A stretch of 33,190 bases of DNA. It comes from Lentisphaeria bacterium. Lineage in GTDB: Bacteria; Verrucomicrobiota; Lentisphaeria; Victivallales; UBA1829. A program made the position numbers and the translations under genes. The stretch lies in assembly GCA_017629515.1 (NCBI GenBank), contig JAGBXB010000019.1:1-33190 (forward strand), in the 5' to 3' direction. Of this stretch, positions 15,470 to 23,942 are shown piece by piece (position 1 is the first letter of the stretch; every line of letters begins with the position of its first letter). The notes under the pieces were generated by a model that saw only the letters and a list, made by a program, of their open reading frames with translations, was not told the DNA's origin and did no database searches.

Positions 15470-16924
15470 ATGATGCAGTATTGCAAGTTTGATGTACTGC
15501 CGGAAAAAACCGGAAGAGCTGAAAAAAATCTTTACGGGGGATTTGTGGAACATTTGGGAAGAAATGTCTATGGAGGCGTTTTTGATCCCGCCGATCCCTG
15601 TGCCGATGAAAATGGATTCCGCAAAGATACTCTTGCGCTGATCAGGGAACTGGATACCCCCATCACCCGTTATCCCGGAGGAAATTTTGCCCACTCCTGG
15701 AAATGGGAAGACAGTATCGGCCCGAAGGAGAAACGCCCTGTCCGGCTGGATGACTCCTGGAAGCAGAAGGAAACCTACCAATTCGGTCTGGATGAATTTA
15801 TAAAGTGGTGCCGTCTTGCAGGAACAGAACCCATGCTCACCATAAATCTCTGCACAAGGGGAATTCTGGAAGCACGGGAATTATGGGAATACTGCAATTT
15901 CCCCTCCGGAACGTTTTTAAGCGATTTGCGTATTGCCAATGGACATAAAGAACCTTACAACATCAAATATTTCTGTCTGGGCAACGAAATGAACGGCAGT
16001 TGCGAAGTCGGGCAGAGAGATGCAAAAGCATATGCCTGGATAGCAAGGGAAACAGCCAAAACCTTGAAAAGATTCGATCCGGAAATGAAACTTATTTTCT
16101 GCGGTGCGGATCCTGAATGGAATAGAATCGTTGTGGATGAATGTTTTGAATTTATGGATTATCTTTCTCTCCACGAAGTTTTCAACTGGAAAGACGGAAG
16201 AAAAGAGTATCTTTCCAGTATGGATGTTTTCGGCAGAAAAATAGATGAAGCATACGCGATCTGTGAAGAGATCAGACTCAAACACGGTTCGGAAAAAAAG
16301 ATCCGGATCTCTGTGGATGAATGGATCGTCTGGGACTTTGACCAGAGAGGAAAAAAAGAAGAGGAATGGACTTGCGGAAGACATCTTCTGGAGCAGGATT
16401 ACAACATGATCGACGCTGTTATGCAGGGGGCGCTTTTCAGTATGTTCCAGAACCGTTGTGATAAGATCGCTCTCGGTTGTGTCGCCCAGAGTATCAATGT
16501 GATCGCTCCCATCCGGACAGAGAAAAATTCTGTGATCTGGAAGCAAAGCACCTTTGATCCATTCAAATATAACTCTCTTTACGGCAGAGGGGATGTATGG
16601 AAATATGAGATGCAGTGTGACGCAAAAGAAGAGGATTTGCCGCCGGCAGTAAGTATCGTAAGTAATGAAGCAAAACGCTCTCTTACAGTTTTTGTAAGCG
16701 TGAGAAGCAATAAGAAATTGGATCTCTCCTGCGTTTTCCATTCATTCCCCGGAGCAGAATTTATTGAGGCTCTTACGGAAAACAATGAAGATCTTACTCT
16801 TGTCAATACACCCGGCAATGAAATATTGCAGGCAAAAGTTTTTAACGGGATCGAACCAACGGAAAATGGTTTTCACGGGGTATTTCCCCCTTACTCCTGG
16901 AATATGATCCGTTTTTCTTATTAA
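15470..16924 (+). CDS. GH51 alpha-L-arabinofuranosidase
   Basis: 484 residues, about the family's usual 500. The N-terminal barrel start GGFVEHLGRNVYGGVFD, then RYPGGNFAHSWKWEDSIGP, are family hallmarks. The acid/base is Glu173 in CLGNEMNG and the nucleophile is Glu284 in ISVDEWIVWD; LSLHEVF stands where most members have LSLHxYY. A C-terminal beta domain follows. The enzyme releases L-arabinofuranose from arabinan, arabinoxylan or arabinogalactan oligosaccharides and, lacking a signal peptide, works in the cytosol. The ribosome site AAGGAA fits the second of two adjacent ATGs (15473) better than the first. DUF89 follows after 14 bases and is probably cotranscribed. Confidence 0.93.
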   Translation: MMQYCKFDVLPEKTGRAEKNLYGGFVEHLGRNVYGGVFDPADPCADENGFRKDTLALIRELDTPITRYPGGNFAHSWKWEDSIGPKEKRPVRLDDSWKQKETYQFGLDEFIKWCRLAGTEPMLTINLCTRGILEARELWEYCNFPSGTFLSDLRIANGHKEPYNIKYFCLGNEMNGSCEVGQRDAKAYAWIARETAKTLKRFDPEMKLIFCGADPEWNRIVVDECFEFMDYLSLHEVFNWKDGRKEYLSSMDVFGRKIDEAYAICEEIRLKHGSEKKIRISVDEWIVWDFDQRGKKEEEWTCGRHLLEQDYNMIDAVMQGALFSMFQNRCDKIALGCVAQSINVIAPIRTEKNSVIWKQSTFDPFKYNSLYGRGDVWKYEMQCDAKEEDLPPAVSIVSNEAKRSLTVFVSVRSNKKLDLSCVFHSFPGAEFIEALTENNEDLTLVNTPGNEILQAKVFNGIEPTENGFHGVFPPYSWNMIRFSY

Positions 16925-16938
16925 AAAAGGTAATTTTT

Positions 16939-17808
16939 ATGAAAACGCAAGCAGAGTGTCTCCCCTGTCTTGGCAGGAATGCGGTAGATGTGGCAAAAAG
17001 AATATCCTCTTCACCCGCCATGCAGGAAAAAATCGTAAAATATGCCTGCAAACTTTTATCCGGCTGCAGTCTGGATATGTCCCCGCCGGAAATAGCAGGA
17101 GAGATCATTGCTTCTGCCAATATGCTTTCCCATCCGGAAGATAAAAGGATCAGGGATGTATATAAGGAAGAAAAAAAGAAGACGGCTCTTCTTGCGGCAA
17201 ATCTTGTAAAACTTCTTCCGGAACTGGAAGAATATGATAATGAAGATTTTGAAAAAGGCGTCCGCCTTGCCATATCCGGCAACATCATTGATTTCGGGGT
17301 CTTTTCCGATCCCACCCGGGAAATGGCACTTCAAGCGGTGAAAAATGCCTTTACAAAACCCATTGATTCCGAAGCTGTAAAGGCTTTGGAAAAAGCCGTG
17401 AAGGAAGCAAAAAAGATTCTGTATATTCTGGATAATTGCGGGGAAGCCAATCTGGATAAAGTCTTTCTGGAAAGATTCAGGGAGAAAGTCACTCTTGTTG
17501 TACGGGGCAATCCCGTTTTCAACGATATGACAAAAGAGGATCTTGCCGATGCCGGGTTATCCTCCTACCCTTTTATAGAGATCCCCGGAACCCTTCCCGG
17601 ACTTGTAATAGAGAAATGTGATGAAAAATTCAAGTCTTTCTTTCATGAAGCTGATCTTATCATTGCAAAAGGTCAGGGAAATTTTGAGACGATGAATGAA
17701 TATAAAGGAAAGAAAATCTCCTTTCTCTTCCTTGCAAAATGCCCGGTTGTCACAAAATTACTGAATGTGGAGAGTCTTTCGTTACAGGTCATCAATCACA
17801 ATTTCTGA
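16939..17808 (+). CDS. DUF89 / ARMT1-like metal-dependent phosphatase family protein
   Basis: 289 residues. The N-terminal CLPC (Cys7, Cys10), helical region to about 140, and the catalytic core motifs LDNCGEANLD (Asp165, Asn166, Glu169) and VVRGNPVFND (Arg189-Asp196), then AKGQGNFETM, identify the DUF89 family. Characterised members are Mn/Co/Ni-dependent phosphatases acting on damaged or overflow phosphometabolites such as sugar phosphates. The N-terminal CxxC marks the prokaryotic subfamily. The ribosome site AAAAGG lies 8 bases upstream. Its place 14 bases after the arabinofuranosidase gene hints at a phosphosugar substrate, which is inference. Its last 13 bases overlap the 3' end of the convergent YigZ-family gene. 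Confidence 0.88.
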   Translation: MKTQAECLPCLGRNAVDVAKRISSSPAMQEKIVKYACKLLSGCSLDMSPPEIAGEIIASANMLSHPEDKRIRDVYKEEKKKTALLAANLVKLLPELEEYDNEDFEKGVRLAISGNIIDFGVFSDPTREMALQAVKNAFTKPIDSEAVKALEKAVKEAKKILYILDNCGEANLDKVFLERFREKVTLVVRGNPVFNDMTKEDLADAGLSSYPFIEIPGTLPGLVIEKCDEKFKSFFHEADLIIAKGQGNFETMNEYKGKKISFLFLAKCPVVTKLLNVESLSLQVINHNF

Positions 17809-18419
17809 CCGCTCAAAAGATCCAGTTCCTCTATTTGGAGTTGGATCTTTCCATTTCCCAATTCATTGAATTTTTCTTTCAGGAGATCTGTAAACTTCTT
17901 TTCCATACGGATACAAAGAGTCACTTTATCGGTAAACTCTTCTGCAAGGATCCCGCTATCCAATTCCAACACAATATGTTTTGCTGTCTCATAAAGGGGA
18001 TAGGGAACAGAAAAGGAAATTTTCACCATGGGTACAAGGGGGATCTTTACCGCCTTTGCCAGAACTTCCTGTGCGCCAATGGTATAAGCGCGCACCAGAC
18101 CGCCTGTACCAAGTAAAGTACCGCCAAACCAGCGGGCAGTTGTAAGCAGGACATTAGTGAGAGCGCTTCCTTTCAGGACTTCCAAAGTGGGTCTTCCGGC
18201 TGTTCCGGAGGGTTCTCCGTCATCGGAACACCCCTGAATATTTCCCTGGGGCCCGGTGATAAAAGCATAGACGATATGTCCACCGTTATCGTAGGTGTTT
18301 TTCAATGTATGCCAGACTTCTTTCGCTTCTTCCGGAGAAGAAACGATAAATAAATCGGACAGAAAGCGGGAATTTTTTGCAAAAGTTTCCGCATGAACAT
18401 GCTCTTTCAATATATACAT
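17796..18419 (-). CDS. YigZ/IMPACT (UPF0029) family protein
   Basis: 207 residues, the normal YigZ length. The UPF0029 signature SDDGEPSGTAGRPTLEVLKG is followed by LLTTARWFGGTLLGTGGLVRAY, then a C-terminal DUF1949 ferredoxin-like domain. Proteins of this family are cytosolic and linked to translation control (yeast YIH1/IMPACT bind Gcn1), but the bacterial role is not settled. The start at 18419 has GAGGT six bases upstream. The 3' end overlaps that of the DUF89 gene on the other strand by 13 bases. Confidence 0.94.
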   Translation of the reverse strand: MYILKEHVHAETFAKNSRFLSDLFIVSSPEEAKEVWHTLKNTYDNGGHIVYAFITGPQGNIQGCSDDGEPSGTAGRPTLEVLKGSALTNVLLTTARWFGGTLLGTGGLVRAYTIGAQEVLAKAVKIPLVPMVKISFSVPYPLYETAKHIVLELDSGILAEEFTDKVTLCIRMEKKFTDLLKEKFNELGNGKIQLQIEELDLLSGQKL

Positions 18420-18559
18420 AAATTACCTCTTCATGTGAAAATATACACCTTGAAAAAGGTTTTTGAAAGGGGAAATATATTTTTTATTGCAATTTTCCTT
18501 TTTTTCTTTGACGCTTATGGCGGAATAAATACCAAAAAAATTTCTGAAAGGAGAAAAAA

Positions 18560-18934
18560 ATGAAAAAAATTATTCTGAAAAGTGCCATTGCCGCCCTCCC
18601 CTTTGTCCTTGCTTCATGCAGCAGCAGTATGGAAAAATTTACGGAGAACTTATCCGGCAAAAACCTCACAGGAAACGGCACATTTATTTCCAGCAGGGTG
18701 GGAATAAATGAAAGCACCAAAGTACCTGAACTGAAAACCGTATTCATCTCCGGAGATGTGGCAAGCACCCGCAGCGGAACAAATGCCGTAAGTTACCGGG
18801 AGGAAAGTTCTTCTTCCATCTGGAACGCAAAAAGCGTAACGAAAAAAAGATTTCTTTCCATCACTCTCAGTAATAAAGAAGAGGTGGCAAAAGCCATTTC
18901 CGCCGCAGGTGAGATCCTGAAATATACGGAATGA
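18560..18934 (+). CDS. Small lipoprotein of unknown function
   Basis: 124 residues. A lipoprotein signal peptide is clear: MKKIILKSAIAALPFVLASC with the lipobox LASC (Cys20), followed by SSSMEKF. Residue +2 is Ser, so outer-membrane sorting is likely if E. coli rules apply. The mature part is Ser/Thr/Asn-rich (NGTFISSRVGINEST, VFISGDVAST) with predicted short beta strands. I do not recognise a named family. AAAGGAG (18547-18553) lies six bases upstream of the start. It is a single-gene unit, convergent with the SNF2 helicase gene with 2 bases between stops. Confidence 0.8.
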   Translation: MKKIILKSAIAALPFVLASCSSSMEKFTENLSGKNLTGNGTFISSRVGINESTKVPELKTVFISGDVASTRSGTNAVSYREESSSSIWNAKSVTKKRFLSITLSNKEEVAKAISAAGEILKYTE

Positions 18935-18936
18935 AG

Positions 18937-21900
18937 TTACGAAAGTAAAAATTCCAGATCCTCCATGGAAAGACTTCTCAACGCTTCCGTGGAGTTTTCC
19001 ACAACATCATGGAAAAGATCCTGTTTGAGTTTCTGATATTCCAGAACTTTTTCTTCCACAGAATCTTTCACGATGAGTTTCACGCAATTCACATTCTTCG
19101 TCTGACCGATACGGTGGGAGCGGTCCATTGCCTGCGCTTCCGCAGTGGGATTCCACCAGGGATCATACAATATTACCGTATCGGCACTTGTGAGATTCAA
19201 TCCCAATCCGCCGGCTTTCAAACTCAAAAGGAATATGGGGATATGGGGGGAATTATTGAAATTATCAACATGGGCAAAGCGGTCTTTGGTGCTGCCGTCC
19301 AGATATTCGTAAGGGATCTCCTTTTCTTCCAGGAATTTACGGACGATGGCAAGAAGAGAAGTAAACTGACTGAAAAGCAATACTCTGTGTCCGCTGTCAA
19401 GAGTCAGCAAAAGCAGTTCCTTCAAGAGTTCCATTTTAGCGGAAGAAATCTCTGCAAACTTTCCGGAGCGTTTCTCCTCCGGAATCAGAGAGGGATCGCA
19501 GCAAACCTGCCGCATCCGCAACAGGGAAGAAAGGATCTCCATTCTGTTTGCTCTGGGGTCTTTTGCAGCTTCTTTGCATTTTTTTCTGGTTTCTTCCAGG
19601 AATATCTCATAAAATTTCTTCTGATCATCTTCCATTTCACAGTAAAGCACCTGCTCATTTTTCGGCGGGATCTCTGTAAAGACATCGGCTTTTTTCCGGC
19701 GCAGGATAAAGGGGGCGATCCTGGAAGAAAGTTCTTTTACCGCCCCCGGATCGTTTCCGGCACAGAACCTGCGGCGGAATGCAGAAAGATTGCCCAGCAA
19801 TCCCGGATGGAGAAAATCCATGATCGACCAGAGATCTTCAGGAGAATTTTCCAGGGGCGTACCGGTAAGCACCAGTTTATGTCCGGCAGTAAGACTTTTG
19901 CAGACTTTTGCATTTCCTGTTGCCGGATTTTTGATATGCTGCGCTTCATCAAGGATGATGTAATGAAATTCCGTATTGCTGACGATCTCCGCATCCCTTT
20001 TGATGATGGCATAGGAACTTATGCAGAGATCCGCATAGGGGAGTTCTTTCCACTTTTCCCGGTGAGCAGGCCCGCTGATCACAAGCACACGCATGGAAGG
20101 AATAAATCTTGCCGCTTCCCTTGCCCAGTTTTCCACAAGGGTCGTGGGGCAGACGATAAGGGAGGGGAGTGTTTTCTTCTCATTGGCAAATTGGGAGAAA
20201 AAGGCAAGAAGCGCAAGAGTCTGAACGGTTTTCCCCAATCCCATTTCATCGGCAAGGATCACATTGAATGAAGAGAGGGCAAGTTTCCGCATCCAGAACA
20301 CTCCCGCCTGCTGATATTTACGCAATTCCCCTTTGAATATGCTGTTTTCTTCCAGAAGCACATTCTCACTGGAAGCGGAATCCGTCAGGGCTTTCAGACG
20401 CAAAAATTCCACAGGGACAGCATCCGGCAAACCGGCAGAAAGTTCCGCCCAGCGCAATGCAGCAGGTCTGGGAAGACGCAAAATCTCTCCGTGGATCAAC
20501 GGATCTTCCCCCTCCGGTACAGGAAGGATCTGGGCAACATCCGAAGCCCAGGAAACAAGCTTGGCAAGTTTTTCCGGTATCCGCATACAGTTTTCCGCAT
20601 CCAGAACGGTAAAACTTTCATTATTGGAGGCTGCCCCCACCACATTTTTCCAGCAGACACTTTTTACCGCAGTATAAAAACGCACCCGTAAATCAAAATA
20701 ACTTTCTGTCTGCTCTTCCAAAGCGCAACTCATATTCAAAAGCACATGATCGCTTCCCATTCTTGCCAGATTGGAGGAGATCATAAAATCCTGTCCGGAA
20801 GCAAACCATTTGGGAATGACTTCCCCCGTAAATGCGCCGATGGCTTCCGGGTCACGCAAAACGAAACGCACCTCATCGGGCGTTTTGGCGGAAACGGCCC
20901 TTTTAAAGCCGAAATTCAATAATTCGGAGGCGATTTTTTCTTCTTCAAGGGTATTGCGTTTCCAGAATCTTCCTCTGTATGCAGCCAGTCTTGCATGGTC
21001 ATATTTGCACAAATGCCCCTCATAATCAAATTGCAGTTCCAGAAGCAGACTCTGATCTTTACGGAATACACCTTTATAAACAGGATGGAATTTTTTTGCT
21101 TTCAATCTTACGCCGTTGGACTCGATCAACTTGAAGGGCAGAGATTCCTGGGCATTGATCAGGGCATCCACAGACTTGTTGGAACAGGGCTGAACGGTAG
21201 TCCGCAGGAAATTGCGGAGCCACCCCACATCCACTTTTGCAGGAAGAAACCAGTATTCCCCCAGCATCCCCAGCCAGCAGCCGGCTCTTCCATTGATGAC
21301 TTTCACATCCGCAAGGGGAAGAGTGGAATCATTGACCAGAACAGCAGATTTCAGGAGAGTACCGCCTTTTACATTTTCAATAATGATAACAGGTTCGGCA
21401 ATTTCGTTATGTACTTTGATCTTCTCTTTATCCTTGAAAAAGTTATCAAAATCCGGCAGACAGTGGAAAAATTCTGCGGTCTGTTCCGCATCCAGTGTGA
21501 GATTTCCCCCGTCCTGCTGGGCATTGATGGCAAGGAAACGGATGATCTGCCTGTCCTGCAAGGGAAAATCCGATAATTTCAGGGAGACGGAAAAACTCTT
21601 GTCAAAATGCAGCTGCCGCAAGTTATTGAGATTTCCCAGATATTTTCTTCCGTTGGCGGTGATACTTGCGGAAAAAGTGATCCTTTCCCATTTACTGGGC
21701 ACATGGGGAAAATCTTTTTCCAGATGCAGTTCAATACGGGATGAGCCGCTGTTGAGGGACTCGTTCAGAAGTTCCGACAAACCGGAAAATTTCAATCCGG
21801 CAAACTGGGCGGGTGCCTCTTTCAAAACCTCTTTTTCACGGCTTTTGATGGTATATTTTGCGTGACTCAAACAGGCAGCCATGGAGTGGGCGCAGAGAGA

Positions 21901-22131
21901 GGATACGGCAGAATCCGGACAGGAACAATTTGTATGGAATGGTCCATTGGGAAATCCGGTAAGTTCCGTCCTTGTCACCACTCCTTTGCCATCCCTGAAT
22001 ACGGCTCTCAAAACCCCGTTTGCCGCCTCATGACAGCAGACAAGTTCCTCTCCATGCAGGAGTTTTTTTCCTTTTTTAAAGATCTCCTTTGAGGAAAATC
22101 TCATCAATCTTGCTTCAAAACTTTCACCCAT
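18937..22131 (-). CDS. SWIM zinc-finger SNF2-family helicase/ATPase
   Basis: 1064 residues. The SWIM zinc motif CxCx8CxH (Cys69, Cys71, Cys80, His82) is followed by a long middle region (about 90-600) typical of bacterial SNF2 proteins. Then comes the SNF2 ATPase: motif I DEMGLGKT (about 623-630), LTGTPLENS, Walker B DEAQH (about 728), and the C-terminal helicase half with LLSLKAGGLGLNLTSA, DPWWNPTAEAQA and SHRIGQTKNV (about 1004-1013). All ATPase motifs are intact. Such proteins translocate on double-stranded DNA and remodel protein-DNA complexes; HepA/RapA is the known relative that recycles RNA polymerase. The specific role of the SWIM type is not known. The start has AAGG four bases upstream. 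Monocistronic as far as can be seen. Confidence 0.93.
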   Translation of the reverse strand: MGESFEARLMRFSSKEIFKKGKKLLHGEELVCCHEAANGVLRAVFRDGKGVVTRTELTGFPNGPFHTNCSCPDSAVSSLCAHSMAACLSHAKYTIKSREKEVLKEAPAQFAGLKFSGLSELLNESLNSGSSRIELHLEKDFPHVPSKWERITFSASITANGRKYLGNLNNLRQLHFDKSFSVSLKLSDFPLQDRQIIRFLAINAQQDGGNLTLDAEQTAEFFHCLPDFDNFFKDKEKIKVHNEIAEPVIIIENVKGGTLLKSAVLVNDSTLPLADVKVINGRAGCWLGMLGEYWFLPAKVDVGWLRNFLRTTVQPCSNKSVDALINAQESLPFKLIESNGVRLKAKKFHPVYKGVFRKDQSLLLELQFDYEGHLCKYDHARLAAYRGRFWKRNTLEEEKIASELLNFGFKRAVSAKTPDEVRFVLRDPEAIGAFTGEVIPKWFASGQDFMISSNLARMGSDHVLLNMSCALEEQTESYFDLRVRFYTAVKSVCWKNVVGAASNNESFTVLDAENCMRIPEKLAKLVSWASDVAQILPVPEGEDPLIHGEILRLPRPAALRWAELSAGLPDAVPVEFLRLKALTDSASSENVLLEENSIFKGELRKYQQAGVFWMRKLALSSFNVILADEMGLGKTVQTLALLAFFSQFANEKKTLPSLIVCPTTLVENWAREAARFIPSMRVLVISGPAHREKWKELPYADLCISSYAIIKRDAEIVSNTEFHYIILDEAQHIKNPATGNAKVCKSLTAGHKLVLTGTPLENSPEDLWSIMDFLHPGLLGNLSAFRRRFCAGNDPGAVKELSSRIAPFILRRKKADVFTEIPPKNEQVLYCEMEDDQKKFYEIFLEETRKKCKEAAKDPRANRMEILSSLLRMRQVCCDPSLIPEEKRSGKFAEISSAKMELLKELLLLTLDSGHRVLLFSQFTSLLAIVRKFLEEKEIPYEYLDGSTKDRFAHVDNFNNSPHIPIFLLSLKAGGLGLNLTSADTVILYDPWWNPTAEAQAMDRSHRIGQTKNVNCVKLIVKDSVEEKVLEYQKLKQDLFHDVVENSTEALRSLSMEDLEFLLS

Positions 22132-22320
22132 AAAGCCTTGCTCCGCACAATTTCTTTTTTACGACGCTATTTAAAAAAAGAAAATTTAGCATACTTTCCG
22201 GAAAATAAAAGGGTAAGAAAGAAAAAAATCCCTTTTTCTGCGGAAAAAATCACCTTTATCCAAAAAAAAGAGTGTTTTTCTAAATGAAAATTGTTTATTT
22301 ACAGATCTTTGTTGAGGGAC

Positions 22321-22363
22321 AAAAAAGCCGGTCATTGAACTATAAAAACATTCAATGACCGGC
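22321..22363 (-). terminator. Rho-independent terminator of the fucosidase gene
   Basis: A perfect 13-bp stem (GCCGGTCATTGAA / TTCAATGACCGGC) with an 11-base loop spans 22327-22363. On the minus strand it is followed by six T (22321-22326). It begins 23 bases after the GH29 stop. The rest of 22132-22320 is A/T-rich and must hold the SNF2 promoter, but no convincing -35/-10 pair was found. Confidence 0.9.
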
Positions 22364-22386
22364 GGAAAAATACAAAAAACAGAAAA

Positions 22387-23655
22387 TTACTTCTTGAGAA
22401 TAAGTTCGATAACAGGTACTTCCGTATCCGGTTTGATGATGGGTACTTTCAATGTAACTGTATTTCTTTTTTCATCTTCTGTGAAAGTAATTTCACTGCC
22501 GTCAAGCATCAATTTGGCAAATTGGAGTTTACCATACATATTTTTCAGGTGAATGGCAAAACAGGGCCAGTTCATTACATGCAGGAAGAGTTGTCCTGTT
22601 TCCTGATTGTAGGTATAGCGGCAATCTCTGGGTTCGGGAAATTCTTCCGGAGCCATACCGCAGCCGTAAATGGCAGAAGAGTGGTATTTCATCCATTTTG
22701 CATAATCAGCAAGGCGTTCCATGGCTCTTTCTTCAATATAACCGCGGCCGTTGGGCCCTACATTCATCAGAAGATTGCCATCCCGGCAGACATGATTGAT
22801 GAGAAGATCGATACACTGTTTGGGACTCTTCCAGGTATTGAAATCCCTTCCGTATCCCCAGGGACCGGAGAAGGTGTGACACCCTTCCCAGACATCGGCG
22901 TATGCTCCATGATGTTTTGTTACTTTTTCTTCCGGCATGACCTGTTCCGGAGTAAGCACATCCTCCATATCCGGCAGGTCGAGGCGGTTGTTGATAATGA
23001 TCCCCGGCTGCAATTCACGGATCATTTTCACCAGATTTTCAGAATCCCAATCATTTCTGCCTTTACCTGTGGGGTATTTAGGTTCGGGGAAAGAAAAGTC
23101 AAACCAGATGATATCGATTTTTCCATATTCGGTCAAAAGCTGACGGACGGAATCATGCAGATATTTGATATATTTTTTCTGATCTCTTCCCTTATTCATT
23201 TCCGCAAGTTCCTCTCTGGTCTTGCCAAGTCCGGAGGGGTAGTTCACGCTGTCAATGACATAATCCGGGTGATGCCAGTCGATAAGGGAGTGGTAAAAGC
23301 CCACCTTAATATTTTCGGCTCTGAAAGCATCCACGATTTCTCTTATGGCATCTTTACCGTAAGCAGTATTGGTGATCTTGAAATCGGTGTAGTGGGAATC
23401 GAACATGCAGAACCCTTCATGGTGTTTGGTTGTGACCACAAAATATTTCATTCCTGCATCTTTGGCGGCTTTTGCCCACACTTTCGGCTCGAACATATCC
23501 GGGTTGAAAACATCAAAAAATCTCTGATACTGTTCATCGGTAAGTTTTTCATAATTTTTCAACCATTCATGTCTGCCGGGAACAGCATAAAGTCCCCAGT
23601 GAATGAACATTCCGAAGCGGTCATGGATAAACCATTTCAAATAATCTTTTGCCAT
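22387..23655 (-). CDS. GH29 alpha-L-fucosidase, cytosolic
   Basis: 422 residues. The N-terminal FGMFIHWGLYAVPGRHEW, then TTKHHEGFCMFDS and GFYHSLIDWHHPDY, are strong GH29 marks. The nucleophile is Asp186 in IIWFDFSFP. Further family segments are IINNRLD, WGYGRD and LLMNVGPNGRG. The barrel is followed by a short C-terminal beta domain. The enzyme releases L-fucose from alpha-linked glycans (mucin, milk or plant oligosaccharides). There is no signal peptide, unlike many gut fucosidases, so it probably works on imported sugars. AAAAGGAG lies seven bases upstream of the start. It is a single-gene transcript with its own promoter and terminator. Confidence 0.95.
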   Translation of the reverse strand: MAKDYLKWFIHDRFGMFIHWGLYAVPGRHEWLKNYEKLTDEQYQRFFDVFNPDMFEPKVWAKAAKDAGMKYFVVTTKHHEGFCMFDSHYTDFKITNTAYGKDAIREIVDAFRAENIKVGFYHSLIDWHHPDYVIDSVNYPSGLGKTREELAEMNKGRDQKKYIKYLHDSVRQLLTEYGKIDIIWFDFSFPEPKYPTGKGRNDWDSENLVKMIRELQPGIIINNRLDLPDMEDVLTPEQVMPEEKVTKHHGAYADVWEGCHTFSGPWGYGRDFNTWKSPKQCIDLLINHVCRDGNLLMNVGPNGRGYIEERAMERLADYAKWMKYHSSAIYGCGMAPEEFPEPRDCRYTYNQETGQLFLHVMNWPCFAIHLKNMYGKLQFAKLMLDGSEITFTEDEKRNTVTLKVPIIKPDTEVPVIELILKK

Positions 23656-23710
23656 AAAAAAACTCCTTTTGGGTGTTAAAATTCCTTACAATAAAATTTT
23701 TTGTGTATAT

Positions 23711-23739
23711 ATTATAACAACAGAATATGAAAAAAGCAA
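23711..23739 (-). promoter_or_regulatory. Promoter of the fucosidase gene
   Basis: Minus strand: TTGCTT (23734-23739), 17-bp spacer, perfect TATAAT (23711-23716), 55 bases before the start codon. Confidence 0.72.
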
Positions 23740-23873
23740 ACTTTTCTTCATGGATTTTTACCTGTTTATTATGTCGTAAAGTGACATTTTCCGGTAAATA
23801 CTTTTTTTTCGGTGAAGAAAATTCAAAAGTTCTCCAAAATCTGCAGAAATTTGCTTCGATCTGCAAAATATGC

Positions 23874-23921
23874 AAAAAAAAAAGATATTATGAGAAAAAC
23901 AAACGCTCCTCATAACATCTT
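23874..23921 (-). terminator. Rho-independent terminator of the RND efflux operon
   Basis: On the minus strand, AAGATGTTATGAG (23909-23921) pairs with CTCATAATATCTT (23882-23894) over 13 positions including one G-U pair, with a 14-base loop. A run of T (A on the plus strand, 23874-23883) follows. It starts 21 bases after the pump stop codon. Confidence 0.85.
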
Positions 23922-23942
23922 TTCTTTTATGCGCCCGATTTT

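Noticed and set aside
15256..15486. Longer GH20 start at 15486
   Set aside because: The extra 77 residues cross the divergent promoter region, are Lys/Phe-rich without family similarity, and the ATG at 15255 has a GGGAG site.
22522..23679. 385-codon plus-strand open frame opposite the fucosidase gene
   Set aside because: Antisense to a clear GH29 gene with its own promoter and terminator.
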